A stretch of DNA of 47,420 bases from a virus. The notes below the pieces were generated by a model. The model saw only the letters and a list, made by a program, of their open reading frames with translations, was not told the origin of the DNA and did no database searches. Shown here one piece after another: positions 7,799 through 15,490 of this stretch. Location: the IMG/VR virus record IMGVR_UViG_3300005253_000218, positions 1-47,420 of that record; one strand, given 5' to 3'. Position numbers and translations under genes: made by a program. Each line of letters opens with the position of its first letter. Positions within the stretch are counted from its first letter, which is position 1.

Positions 7799-8030
7799 AT
7801 TAAGAACAGAGTTGTTAGCAATTAGAGATGGTGCTGCTAATAGTTTATCGAATAAAGAGATTGTTGTAGCACTAGATCAACTGTTATACCAGATTGACAT
7901 GGACGAAATGAATGATTTAGAGAATTTCCTTATAGAGCAAGAATTTAATGCTACATTTGGAAATGGCAATAATCCATATCAGGAAATAGCCTTTCAGGAG
8001 GTTCCATTTTATGAGTTATCAAGTGAATAA
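7782..8030 (+). CDS. Unknown 82-aa acidic protein
   Basis: It follows GAAAGGAAAATC. The product is acidic and helical in its first 55 residues (IDMDEMNDLENFLIEQEF). Its 3' end contains the AGGAGG ribosome site of the next small gene. No motif is recognised. Confidence 0.6.
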   Translation: MKLAFELRTELLAIRDGAANSLSNKEIVVALDQLLYQIDMDEMNDLENFLIEQEFNATFGNGNNPYQEIAFQEVPFYELSSE

Positions 8031-8172
8031 CCTAAAAGTAAGATTAAATATTTCAACAAATAAGTGGATAGTTATCACTCTTGACGGAAGAATACTAGAA
8101 GAATTCAGGTTCGAACCAGCAGATGCTATAAGGATGCTATATTATTCGCTCAAGATACCCATGACTTCTTGA
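8011..8172 (+). CDS. Unknown 53-aa protein with strong ribosome site
   Basis: A short ORF that overlaps the previous gene by 20 bp and is preceded by a near-perfect CAGGAGG. The pattern IVITLDGRILEEFRFEPADAIRMLYYSLK resembles a small beta-hairpin plus helix, consistent with a real folded protein. Function unknown. Confidence 0.6.
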   Translation: MSYQVNNLKVRLNISTNKWIVITLDGRILEEFRFEPADAIRMLYYSLKIPMTS

Positions 8173-8224
8173 CCAAGGTGGGCAAGCAACGAAAATATGG
8201 TTTCTACCAATAGGAGATATTCAA

Positions 8225-8470
8225 ATGATGGATAAATCTGTAGCACAAAAGATAGAAAGAATAAAGAATGGAATAGCAGATGATACTGATGTTATAAGAG
8301 ACTTGCTAGAACTAGCACTAACTTCATTACCATATTCATATCACGAGCATGATAACTCTTGGGCTTGGTGCTGGGAAGAACTAAGTAATGATGCACAAGA
8401 GTATGTACTAGAAGTACATTCCTTAATTAGCTTATATCTTAAATGGAAAAAGGAGACTAATAATGAATAA
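8225..8470 (+). CDS. Unknown 81-aa acidic helical protein
   Basis: It starts after AGGAGATATTCAA. It is Asp/Glu-rich with a Trp cluster (NSWAWCWEEL, about residues 45-54) and a final amphipathic helix. No family is recognised. It overlaps the next gene by 8 bp, and that gene's AAGGAGAC site is inside this one. Confidence 0.65.
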   Translation: MMDKSVAQKIERIKNGIADDTDVIRDLLELALTSLPYSYHEHDNSWAWCWEELSNDAQEYVLEVHSLISLYLKWKKETNNE

Positions 8471-8702
8471 ACCATTTGGACGAATCGAAAACTTGGGAAA
8501 ATTTAGCCAAGTGCAGATATTTACTAATCCTGTTGACACAGTGACCATCATGGCATATACACTCGATGAGAGCGACAGGAACTATATGAAAAGCGAAGGT
8601 GGAATTGCCTTATCACCAGAAGCAACACTATTAGTGCTTAATATGCTTAAGGAATGGGAACAATATGCTATTGAGCATAAGATATTGGAGAAGGAGATAT
8701 AA
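8463..8702 (+). CDS. Unknown 79-aa protein
   Basis: It starts after AAAGGAGACTAATA, inside the end of its neighbour. The N-terminal half is beta-like (QVQIFTNPVDTVTIMAYTL) and the C-terminal helix is LLVLNMLKEWEQYAIEH. It is soluble. No motif is seen. The next gene begins 2 bp after the stop behind GAAGGAGATATAATT. Confidence 0.65.
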   Translation: MNKPFGRIENLGKFSQVQIFTNPVDTVTIMAYTLDESDRNYMKSEGGIALSPEATLLVLNMLKEWEQYAIEHKILEKEI

Positions 8703-8704
8703 TT

Positions 8705-9067
8705 ATGGATGAAAGAATTGTATGCTACATTGATGAAATAGAAACAGAAGTAGATGAGATAAGTGGTAATGCTCAAAATATAGAGATTATTACGGAAGAT
8801 GGTCGTGAATATCGGTTATTTAAAAATCATGACGATGCGAAGACAGAAGTTAGGAATTATTGGAATGATACATCTGATAAAGAGTTGATTGCTATTATAG
8901 GGACCGAGAATATTGCAAAGATGTTAAGATGGGGTGAATCATTAGATGATTGGATTGAAGCACAAGACGTAGAAGCTCATTTAGCTTCTTATGATGGTGC
9001 AGAGCATGAATTCGAGAGTGAGCATGATGAATTATGTTATTATACGCTAGCATATCGAATTGAATAA
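8705..9067 (+). CDS. 120-aa very acidic protein
   Basis: About 30% of residues are Asp or Glu, spread evenly (DEIETEVDEI; ESEHDELC). Phage proteins with such charge are often DNA mimics or anti-restriction/anti-host factors, but composition alone cannot show this. A Trp-rich middle (LRWGESLDDWIEAQDVEAHL) is helical. The ribosome site is AAGGAGATATAATT. No named family. Confidence 0.65.
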   Translation: MDERIVCYIDEIETEVDEISGNAQNIEIITEDGREYRLFKNHDDAKTEVRNYWNDTSDKELIAIIGTENIAKMLRWGESLDDWIEAQDVEAHLASYDGAEHEFESEHDELCYYTLAYRIE

Positions 9068-9151
9068 AGAGACATTCAAAGATGGATGGATAATTCCTTT
9101 ATTCTCGCAATGAATGGAGTTATCCTAATTATTATAAAGGAGATATTCAAA

Positions 9152-9520
9152 ATGTTATTAGAAGTAATCACAGAATTATCTGGTAATACAGCACCTTATT
9201 TGTTTAATGTCACTCATTTAAGTTCCTATCCAATGAACTTGAAGAGTACACTAGTGCTAGAAGGAAATTGGAAATTCGTCGCAGGTGACTTTGATAAATT
9301 CATGAACGATGAAGCCATATCCATAAGCAACAACAATAATCTCATCATAAATAACAAGCGTTTCTTTAGCTCAAATGTAGCAGAATGTAAATATTGTGGA
9401 ACAGTAATTGAAGATAATAATAGCTTATGCTATAATTGTAGGGAGAATAATGATCGGATGTATATGCTAGTTCGTGAAGGGCTAGCATATTACAAGTATG
9501 ATAAAGGAGATATGGTATGA
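9152..9520 (+). CDS. 122-aa protein with C-terminal zinc ribbon
   Basis: The start at 9152 follows AAAGGAGATATTCAAA; an upstream ATG at 9086 lacks a site. CKYC and CYNC (about residues 80-97) form a short zinc ribbon. The final 50 bp (9459-9510), encoding MLVREGLAYYKYDKGD, recur almost exactly at 10332-10383 ahead of another gene, so this end was copied in a local duplication. Function unknown. Confidence 0.7.
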   Translation: MLLEVITELSGNTAPYLFNVTHLSSYPMNLKSTLVLEGNWKFVAGDFDKFMNDEAISISNNNNLIINNKRFFSSNVAECKYCGTVIEDNNSLCYNCRENNDRMYMLVREGLAYYKYDKGDMV

Positions 9521-9753
9521 ATAAAACAAAGATTGAGCAGTTAATAGAATTAGGTAAAGGTGCTGGCTTTTATGTTGCTAGTTATTCTCCTGGTGATGGA
9601 GTGACTAGATACAGGTTCTTTGATGATGAAGAACCTTGTGATTATTTTGAAGGTTATGGATGTTGCACAATCCTAGGCTTTAGAGAAGCATTAGCATATG
9701 CTCAGGGTTGTCATGATGGTTACTTTAGTAGAGATTGCTCAAAAAGCGATTGA
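9517..9753 (+). CDS. Unknown 78-aa protein
   Basis: It overlaps the previous gene by 4 bp (ATGA) with AAAGGAGATATGGT upstream. It is Gly/Tyr/Cys-rich (FEGYGCCTILGF; AYAQGCHDGYF) and resembles a small alpha/beta domain. No family is recognised. Confidence 0.65.
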   Translation: MNKTKIEQLIELGKGAGFYVASYSPGDGVTRYRFFDDEEPCDYFEGYGCCTILGFREALAYAQGCHDGYFSRDCSKSD

Positions 9754-9852
9754 CGAAGTATGTGAGTAGTCTACAGTGCCTTATAAGGAACATTGATGAT
9801 TATAATTAATTTATATATAGAGAATATGTTGAACAAAAGAAGGAGACCTATC

Positions 9853-10320
9853 ATGACAGGATATAAAGTATTAGTAAAAGGAGAGAGCAGATTCACTAGT
9901 AGAAGAAAAATAGGTAAATTGTATTCTGCGATAGTTACTATAGAAGGTCAAGTAGAGTATAAATTAGGTAAACGAGTTTATCCTAAAGAGAATTGCGGAC
10001 CTCTCTGCGTGTTTCCTCATATTGAAACAGCACAGCAATTCATAAAAGCCTGGACAGAAAGTCATGAAGAATATACAATATTTCTTTGTGACTATGATCC
10101 TGATACGATAAACATTTCCGTGTGGACAAGTACAAGGGATGAATTTATTCCTACTATGCAAGGAACGATTTTAGCTAAAAGCATCAAAATAGAAAGAGCA
10201 CTGGAAAACTATTCAAGGCGATTGTATTGTAGAAATAAAGGTGAAATTTTTAGAATATGTTCTATACGAAAAGGAAACAAGCTTAATAGGAAAAGAGTAG
10301 TAGAAATAGTATTAGTTTAA
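9853..10320 (+). CDS. Duplicated phage protein family, copy 1 (155 aa)
   Basis: The start follows GAAGGAGACCTATC. Residues 1-118 align closely with the next gene: GYKVLVKGESRF, SRRKIGKLYSA, VEYKLGKRVYP, CGPLCVF, then a conserved NISVWT and GTILAKSIKI. The copy has an extra basic C-terminal tail of about 35 residues. A more distant relative lies at 12267-12659. The fold looks compact and beta-rich. The role is unknown, and recent local duplication is clear. Confidence 0.7.
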   Translation: MTGYKVLVKGESRFTSRRKIGKLYSAIVTIEGQVEYKLGKRVYPKENCGPLCVFPHIETAQQFIKAWTESHEEYTIFLCDYDPDTINISVWTSTRDEFIPTMQGTILAKSIKIERALENYSRRLYCRNKGEIFRICSIRKGNKLNRKRVVEIVLV

Positions 10321-10331
10321 TAAACAAGGGG

Positions 10332-10383
10332 TGTATATGCTAGTTCGTGAAGGACTAGCATATTACAAGTATGATAAAGGAGA
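10332..10383 (+). repeat. Duplicated leader, copy of 9459-9510
   Basis: This stretch repeats the 3' end of the gene at 9152-9520 with one or two changes (ATGCTAGTTCGTGAAGG... through GATAAAGGAGA). Here it is no longer coding and instead supplies the ribosome site for the gene at 10389. Confidence 0.8.
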
Positions 10384-10388
10384 CTTGA

Positions 10389-10754
10389 ATGCAAGGATAT
10401 AAAGTGGTAGTAAAAGGCGAGAGCAGATTTGCCAGTAGAAGAAAGATTGGCAAATTATACTCTGCTGTGACAAGTGGCGAGGGTCAAGTTGAGTACAAAG
10501 TTGGCGAACAAGTTCATCCGCAAAAAGGTTGTGGTCCTTTATGCGTATTTAGTAGCATTGAAGCAGCACAGCAATACATAGGTAACTCGATACTAAGTGA
10601 TATACGTAATCGTCATTGCTCTACAATATATCTTTGTGATTATGTTCCGGATGAACTAAATATTTCAGTGTGGACAGTGACAAGAAGTGGGCTAATTCCT
10701 GACATTACTGGAACTATTTTAGCTAAAAGTGTAAGGATAATAAAGGAGATATAG
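10389..10754 (+). CDS. Duplicated phage protein family, copy 2 (121 aa)
   Basis: A paralogue of the gene immediately upstream, sharing GYKVVVKGESRF, SRRKIGKLYSA, CGPLCVF, AAQQ and GTILAKS in the same order, without the extra tail. The start follows AAAGGAGACTTGA derived from the duplicated leader at 10332-10383. Two paralogues back to back plus a distant third suggest selection for variants, but no function is recognised. Confidence 0.7.
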   Translation: MQGYKVVVKGESRFASRRKIGKLYSAVTSGEGQVEYKVGEQVHPQKGCGPLCVFSSIEAAQQYIGNSILSDIRNRHCSTIYLCDYVPDELNISVWTVTRSGLIPDITGTILAKSVRIIKEI

Positions 10755-10755
10755 C

Positions 10756-11241
10756 ATGAATTTCGAAAACTTGGCTGGCAGATCTGACTGTGATGTGTTT
10801 ATGAGGACTGAGTTAAAGGAATCTGGAATAACAATTATAGAAGAGGTTATCATCAAGAACTCTGAGGTTCCATATTCGCTTGTCGGAGCTCTTGGTGGAG
10901 ATGGTTCTTACGCAAAAGACCAGATACAATTGAAGAATTTCAAGTTAAACACTGTTGACTCACTGAAGAAATATTACTTCTCCTTCATATTCACGCGCTG
11001 TTGGTATTACTGGAGTGTAAGTGGATATGTACCACTTGAAGTAGCAAGTAAGTTATATAACGATTCTATTGGCAGTAAATATGTAAGAGTAGCTGGACAT
11101 TGTGGATGTCCTAGACCAGAAGAATGGGTCTTGCCATATAAAATATGTGGTAAACGTGTTATAGATTCATATCACATAGATACTCAGTCTGGTTTAAACC
11201 TGTTTGCATGTGAGATTAAACGAATGCTAGATAAAGGATGA
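10756..11241 (+). CDS. Unknown 161-aa protein
   Basis: It starts after AAAGGAGATATAGC, 1 bp past the preceding stop. The central aromatic block (TRCWYYWSVSGYVPLEVASKLY) and CGCPRPEEWVL are followed by YHIDTQSGLNLFACEIKRML, giving the look of a conserved folded domain. It may bind a small molecule or metal via CGC and HID, which is a guess. The family is not identified. Confidence 0.65.
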   Translation: MNFENLAGRSDCDVFMRTELKESGITIIEEVIIKNSEVPYSLVGALGGDGSYAKDQIQLKNFKLNTVDSLKKYYFSFIFTRCWYYWSVSGYVPLEVASKLYNDSIGSKYVRVAGHCGCPRPEEWVLPYKICGKRVIDSYHIDTQSGLNLFACEIKRMLDKG

Positions 11242-11259
11242 TAAAAGGAGATTAAAATT

Positions 11260-11511
11260 ATGATTTCTGAGTACACCAAAGAAGATATAGACCAATATGT
11301 TTCTAACCACATCCCACCAGGTGATTTCCTACGCGCTGTATTGGAGAATAACCTAATGGAAGCGATGGGACGGGCTGACAAGAATAACCAAACAGCTATA
11401 TTCGACATCTGCACATATATCTACAATCACGTTCCTTTTGATTGCCATGGGAGCAAAGAAAAAGTAGAAGCGTGGTTAGCTGATAAAATAAAATCAGGAG
11501 ATTACATATAA
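11260..11511 (+). CDS. Unknown 83-aa helical protein
   Basis: It follows AAAAGGAGATTAAAATT. It is mostly helical with charged surfaces (KEDIDQYVSNH; RAVLENNLMEAMGRAD), and ends in KIKSGDYI. The stop overlaps the next ATG by one base. No motif is recognised. Confidence 0.65.
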   Translation: MISEYTKEDIDQYVSNHIPPGDFLRAVLENNLMEAMGRADKNNQTAIFDICTYIYNHVPFDCHGSKEKVEAWLADKIKSGDYI

Positions 11512-11744
11512 TGAAGAGAATTGAGATTTATGGCAAGGATAGTGATTGGTGGAAACCATTACAGCAATGCTATAAGATAATGAATGATGGTGAAACTGCT
11601 GAATTAAGATTTGGTAATCAGAGAACTAGTCTAACAATTTGGCGCAGCATCAATCCAATTAGTGGTATATGTAAACCTCAAAGATATATTTGGATTAGTG
11701 ACGAAAATCCAAGAGATTCTGGTTTCAAGGAGACAAATAATTGA
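11511..11744 (+). CDS. Unknown 77-aa protein
   Basis: It starts at the TAATG junction behind CAGGAGATTACAT. Beta-type sequence (ETAELRFGNQRTSLTIWRS) suggests a small barrel or hairpin domain. No family is seen. It overlaps the next gene, which starts at TTG. Confidence 0.6.
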   Translation: MKRIEIYGKDSDWWKPLQQCYKIMNDGETAELRFGNQRTSLTIWRSINPISGICKPQRYIWISDENPRDSGFKETNN

Positions 11745-11935
11745 AATGTAATAAGTGTTACTCGCGAGTACTAGAAATGAGACTGATATACAAAGAAAAA
11801 CAGATTTTCTTATTAGAAAAGGGAGTAGCTACTCTTAAGCAGAAAGAGAAGTCAAGAGTAACATCACATATAGTATGCGTACGTTGTGAAAACATAATGC
11901 GCGTACCTGAATATTTGCAACAAATAGGAGATTAA
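11741..11935 (+). CDS. 64-aa zinc ribbon, TTG start
   Basis: The TTG start at 11741 follows AAGGAGACAAATAA; no ATG is available near the site. Two Cys pairs (CNKC near residue 3, CVRC near residue 47) flank a Lys-rich helix, the classic small zinc-ribbon layout. The stop is 2 bp before the next ATG. Confidence 0.65.
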   Translation: MKCNKCYSRVLEMRLIYKEKQIFLLEKGVATLKQKEKSRVTSHIVCVRCENIMRVPEYLQQIGD

Positions 11936-11937
11936 TT

Positions 11938-12285
11938 ATGTCAAGATTGTACAGAATGACGATAGCAGTTTGCATAACTGATGAGGCAAGACAAGATAAC
12001 ATAATTGACGCAATTTGTGATGAATGGGGCATTGATTATTCTTATTATGATGAAGAGACAATGCGGTTCTTAGCGATTAAGGAAGGACATCTCAGTAGTG
12101 AATCAGAACCAGAATTTGTTGATAGAATATCACAAGCAATTTGGAAAGCAAATGGAAGTTATTGTAAAATTGATGTATGTGTTACTTGTCTAGATGATTT
12201 ACCATATGAAGAACATAGCAGAAATATTGATGATTATAATCAATTTATATCTAAGAAGGAGACCAAATGTATTATTACAAAATAG
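11938..12285 (+). CDS. Unknown 115-aa acidic protein
   Basis: It starts after AATAGGAGATTAATT. The N-terminus reads as a beta-alpha unit (RMTIAVCITDEARQDNIIDAICDEWGI) and the C-terminal part has VCVTCLDDLPYEEH. It is soluble, with no motif recognised. The end overlaps the next gene by 19 bp. Confidence 0.65.
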   Translation: MSRLYRMTIAVCITDEARQDNIIDAICDEWGIDYSYYDEETMRFLAIKEGHLSSESEPEFVDRISQAIWKANGSYCKIDVCVTCLDDLPYEEHSRNIDDYNQFISKKETKCIITK

Positions 12286-12659
12286 TGCGCGAAGTAGATG
12301 GAAAGAGATATTCTCTTAGCAAAAAGCTAGATAATTTGGAGATAGAGTACAAATTGGGAAGATACAACTTCCCAAATCTATTATCATCTAGGATATTTGT
12401 ATATGCTAGTTGTCAAGATGCAATGACTAATTTAGAAGCAATAAGCAGCTTACCCTGGAGTTGTTATGAGAGTTATGAGCTATGGAGAATAAAAGCAATT
12501 GACCCTAGGAGAATGATTTATTATTGTGTATCAATGGATGTAGAAGACATCAGAACATATTGGATTAAATGGAGATTTTTGCGAAGCGCTTATAAGCATA
12601 TATTTGGAAATAGATATACAGGATGTAAAGCTATTAAACTAGTGGAAAGGGTGTTATAA
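12267..12659 (+). CDS. Distant third member of the 9853/10389 protein family
   Basis: The order of blocks resembles the duplicated pair upstream: YKIVREVDGKRYSLSKK, then IEYKLGRYNFP, SSRIFVYASCQDAMTNLEAI, WRIKAID and a basic tail. Similarity is weak and by eye only. The start follows AAGGAGACCAA inside the preceding gene. If the relation holds, this family has three members within 3 kb. Confidence 0.55.
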   Translation: MYYYKIVREVDGKRYSLSKKLDNLEIEYKLGRYNFPNLLSSRIFVYASCQDAMTNLEAISSLPWSCYESYELWRIKAIDPRRMIYYCVSMDVEDIRTYWIKWRFLRSAYKHIFGNRYTGCKAIKLVERVL

Positions 12660-12808
12660 TGAGTATGAAATTCAACGACGTTGCCAGAAGAATAGAATTA
12701 TTCATAGAAGATTTGCAATCCAATGATGATGATATAATTTATGCTAAAGAGGTGTGGGAGAAAAGTAGATCATTATCTCAACGCGTTAAACTATATAGCA
12801 TCAGCTAA
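12659..12808 (+). CDS. Unknown 49-aa charged helical protein
   Basis: A short ORF whose ATG overlaps the preceding TAA (TAATG), with GGAAAGGGTGTTATA upstream. The product is amphipathic helix (FNDVARRIELFIEDLQSNDDD). Coupled translation and good coding character support it. Function unknown. Confidence 0.5.
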   Translation: MSMKFNDVARRIELFIEDLQSNDDDIIYAKEVWEKSRSLSQRVKLYSIS

Positions 12809-12844
12809 GAATGAATTGAGATTAGCTAATAGGAGATATGAAAA

Positions 12845-13093
12845 ATGTTAAGTCAAAATAAGAAGATAGAAGTACAGCAACAATTAGAGAAATTTAGAAA
12901 TGATATTTATATAAGCTGGTTACAATCACTTGATCAAGCTGACAACTCTGGTTCTATTAGTGATGACATGAAGCAAGAAGGCAACTGGTTACTAGCTAAA
13001 GCTATAGTTGATTCTTTCTGTCGAACTAGACCATATTCACCGTTAAGTGCTAGTACTAAAAAAGAGTTTGATAATTTGTATCATTTTATTTAA
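12845..13093 (+). CDS. Unknown 82-aa helical protein
   Basis: It starts after AATAGGAGATATGAAAA. The N-terminal 50 residues form an amphipathic helix pair (KIEVQQQLEKFRNDIYISWLQSL). The remainder is Ser-rich and ends FDNLYHFI. No family is recognised. Confidence 0.65.
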   Translation: MLSQNKKIEVQQQLEKFRNDIYISWLQSLDQADNSGSISDDMKQEGNWLLAKAIVDSFCRTRPYSPLSASTKKEFDNLYHFI

Positions 13094-13112
13094 ATGAAAG
13101 GAGATTAAAGGA

Positions 13113-13445
13113 ATGGATAATCTGTACGATTACGACTTGGACACAAGCGCTGAAACATTCGAAGATTTACCAGAGATGGTTCAAGAAGATTTGACTGCAT
13201 GGTTTAATGTGAGAAAATTAGACAATGAAGATGATAAAATACGTCTTTTAGATTTATACCAATCAGGAAGATTTGAAGCATGGGATTGCCCTGAATGCCC
13301 CAATGAAAGAGTTTACAAAGGAAATCCTGATTCATACAATCATTTTCAAGGAGTGCTTAATCAAGATTTCTCATTCTTTGGCAATAGTGACAAATATACT
13401 GAAGAATATCTTGAACAAATGTGTGATTCTTGCAGGATGCAATAA
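13113..13445 (+). CDS. 110-aa acidic protein with zinc motif
   Basis: It starts after AAAGGAGATTAAAGGA. The strongly acidic N-terminus (DNLYDYDLDTSAETFEDLPEM) resembles a small helical domain. CPEC (near residue 53) and CDSC (near residue 105) could jointly bind zinc. No named family; it may be a charge-mimic or adaptor protein. Confidence 0.65.
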   Translation: MDNLYDYDLDTSAETFEDLPEMVQEDLTAWFNVRKLDNEDDKIRLLDLYQSGRFEAWDCPECPNERVYKGNPDSYNHFQGVLNQDFSFFGNSDKYTEEYLEQMCDSCRMQ

Positions 13446-13475
13446 ATAATAAGAACTCGCAAGGAGCAAATCAAA

Positions 13476-13700
13476 ATGAAATTATGGAAGATAGAAAAGT
13501 GTGAGCAACATGAACGAAGCTGCGTATGTTGTGAAGGTGAAGGATTACATGTTTATCATACAGAACATCAGGTATTATCATTAGATGAACGCCTAGGGAT
13601 TAGCATTACGGAAGATTTAGCATCGCTAAAATCAGGAGATAATATTCTATTACGCATTACTCTCTTAGATGATGATGTAAAGATAGAAGAAGGGACGTAA
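13476..13700 (+). CDS. 74-aa Cys-rich protein
   Basis: It starts after CAAGGAGCAAATCAAA. The N-terminal cluster C...CVCCEGEG with nearby His (residues 9-28) suggests a metal site. The rest is acidic and Leu-rich, with beta character (NILLRITLLDDDVKIEE). No family is recognised. Confidence 0.6.
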   Translation: MKLWKIEKCEQHERSCVCCEGEGLHVYHTEHQVLSLDERLGISITEDLASLKSGDNILLRITLLDDDVKIEEGT

Positions 13701-13704
13701 TATT

Positions 13705-14184
13705 ATGAACAAAACACTAACCAAACATGTTGCGGGCATTCTCGATATTTCAGAAGATGATGCTATGCAATGGATAGACGATGATAAAGTAATACGAAAA
13801 TGGATTGCATCAGAAAGTAGTACTATTGATAGAAGCAACATTAAAACTAGCGCTATTGTTGATGATAAGCCTATTGATGTTGAGATGAGTAAACAATCTA
13901 GCATAAGTGATAGTGGTGACAAACGTAGCACATTCTTGATAGATGGAAAGTCTGTAAGGCTAGAGACAGTTTTCAGCCTGTGGTTTGATGCTACAGGTTG
14001 TTTGACCAAGAAAGAAACTATTCAGAAGTTTATAGATGGGAAAACCAAGGCTAGAAAAGGTTTACAGGGTTATCTAAAATCAGCTAGCATTGAAGATTTG
14101 GATACCTTTGTTTTATTATTTAATTTGTTACTATCAGAGAAAAAGCTAACAATAAATAATGCCACTAAGGAGATTAAAAACTAA
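13705..14184 (+). CDS. Unknown 159-aa protein
   Basis: The weak upstream site is GAAGGGACGTAATATT. It has a helical N-terminus (AGILDISEDDAMQWIDDDKVIRKW), a Ser/Asp-rich linker (about residues 50-75), then a helical C-terminal domain with KARKGLQGYLK. The layout suggests two small domains joined by a linker, as in adaptor or DNA-binding proteins. It is not recognised. Confidence 0.65.
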   Translation: MNKTLTKHVAGILDISEDDAMQWIDDDKVIRKWIASESSTIDRSNIKTSAIVDDKPIDVEMSKQSSISDSGDKRSTFLIDGKSVRLETVFSLWFDATGCLTKKETIQKFIDGKTKARKGLQGYLKSASIEDLDTFVLLFNLLLSEKKLTINNATKEIKN

Positions 14185-14390
14185 TGACTTGGTTAGAAAG
14201 AAAGGGACCCTTTGTCTCATATACTGAAGAAGCATGCCCTAAATGTAATGGTAATTTGATAACTTTTGAGATACCGGTGTCCAACATAATAATCACAGAA
14301 ACATTTTGTGAAGGTGCAAACTGTGATTATAAAATAACAAATTCTGTCGATGTGATAGGAGACAATCCAAATGAAATGTCCAAAGTGTAA
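14184..14390 (+). CDS. 68-aa zinc-ribbon protein
   Basis: It overlaps the previous stop by one base, behind AAGGAGATTAAAAAC. CPKC (near residue 18) and a later C...NC pair form a ribbon. Its 3' end holds the ribosome site (TAGGAGACAATCCAA) of the next zinc protein, giving a tandem of two small ribbons. Confidence 0.65.
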   Translation: MTWLERKGPFVSYTEEACPKCNGNLITFEIPVSNIIITETFCEGANCDYKITNSVDVIGDNPNEMSKV

Positions 14391-14601
14391 AACAAAAGGT
14401 AAACTCTATGTCATAGACGAAGAGATAAGCGAAGGTCAGACACATATAAGAGATGACGATGTTATTGATTATACAACATATGTATCAACAAAATGCTCAG
14501 GTATCCGTGCCTCTTGGATAAGGTGTTACGCATGCCGTGAAGAATGGTATTTTGAAAGAGATGTGAATAACAAACTATCAATTGTGGGACTAAGGCTGTA
14601 A
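14371..14601 (+). CDS. 76-aa zinc-ribbon protein
   Basis: It starts after TAGGAGACAATCCAA within its neighbour. CPKC at residues 3-6 and CYAC near residue 52, with a further Cys between them, form a zinc ribbon; EEWYF follows. Such proteins often bind nucleic acid or RNA polymerase, but no family assignment is possible. Confidence 0.65.
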   Translation: MKCPKCKTKGKLYVIDEEISEGQTHIRDDDVIDYTTYVSTKCSGIRASWIRCYACREEWYFERDVNNKLSIVGLRL

Positions 14602-14620
14602 AGCAATAAGGAGAATGCCA

Positions 14621-15478
14621 ATGAAAGTATACACCAATTCAGCATTGAAGACTTATCGATTATGCCCACGTAAGTATTATTATGCTTACGAGTGTCGGAT
14701 TGAAATGATAGACCCATCAAGTAGGATAGCTATGGATAAAGGTACTGAAATTCATAGAGCTATTCAGGGAAAGTTGGCAGGTCTAACCATTGAAGAATTA
14801 GATATTGATCTGGTGACTTATCCAGAAATACTTGTGTTGTTTCAATATTATGAAACAGATGGAATTGATTTAATTGAAGGTGAAAAACAGCTTCATATGG
14901 TGATTCCAAACCAAAATGTAATATTAGCAGGTAAACTAGATGGTATTGTCAAAACTAGCAATGATGAAATCAATCTGCTAGAAATAAAAACTAGCAGGTT
15001 TAAGTTGACCGAAGATGAAGATGTGCTAGCTAAATGGGATATAGATAGGCAGCTAGGGATGTATTCATTGCTAGCACGCTCTAATGGTATTGAACATACT
15101 GGTATTATTGTAGATTATCTGCGAACACCTTCACTAAAGTGCAAGAAAGATGAATCTGATGAAGATTTCTTACAGAGAATTAACGAAAATGTAGCGGAGA
15201 ATTTAGATACTTATTATGGAAAGATAAGTATACAAAGGACTGTTGAGCAAGATGAAGAATGTTTAGAAGAGACATTACAAGAAATAAGGATGATTAAATC
15301 TTGTATGTCACATGGTATATGGACTAGGACTGGAGAAGCTTGTAACGAGTACCACAAGTTATGTCCGTTTACGAGCTTGTGTCGAAGTGAAACTGATGTG
15401 TCTCAGTACACCAAAAGAGAGCATCAACATCCGGAATTAGATGCTAGTTTATTTCCTGAGATTGCACCTATATTTTAA
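14621..15478 (+). CDS. Cas4/RecB-like PD-(D/E)XK nuclease with Fe-S cysteines
   Basis: A probable 5'-3' ssDNA exonuclease for recombination. Motifs in order: the lone Cys C15 in YRLCPRKYYY; GTEIHRAI with H45; GKLDGI (near residue 104) supplying the Asp; LLEIKTSR (near 120) supplying Glu and Lys; and three C-terminal cysteines (C241, C248, C254; CPFTSLC). One early plus three late cysteines is the Cas4/AddB 4Fe-4S pattern. The length, 285 aa, fits stand-alone phage Cas4-like enzymes. AAGGAGAATGCCA favours ATG 14621 over 14615. It sits with Sak4, RadC and UvrD-type genes, a recombination module. No cas1/cas2 or CRISPR array is present. Confidence 0.8.
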   Translation: MKVYTNSALKTYRLCPRKYYYAYECRIEMIDPSSRIAMDKGTEIHRAIQGKLAGLTIEELDIDLVTYPEILVLFQYYETDGIDLIEGEKQLHMVIPNQNVILAGKLDGIVKTSNDEINLLEIKTSRFKLTEDEDVLAKWDIDRQLGMYSLLARSNGIEHTGIIVDYLRTPSLKCKKDESDEDFLQRINENVAENLDTYYGKISIQRTVEQDEECLEETLQEIRMIKSCMSHGIWTRTGEACNEYHKLCPFTSLCRSETDVSQYTKREHQHPELDASLFPEIAPIF

Positions 15479-15490
15479 GGAGAACTCAAA

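Noticed and set aside
14621-15478. CRISPR adaptation gene cas4 with an array
   Set aside because: The protein is Cas4-like, but there is no cas1, cas2 or repeat-spacer array in the window; phage recombination nuclease fits better.
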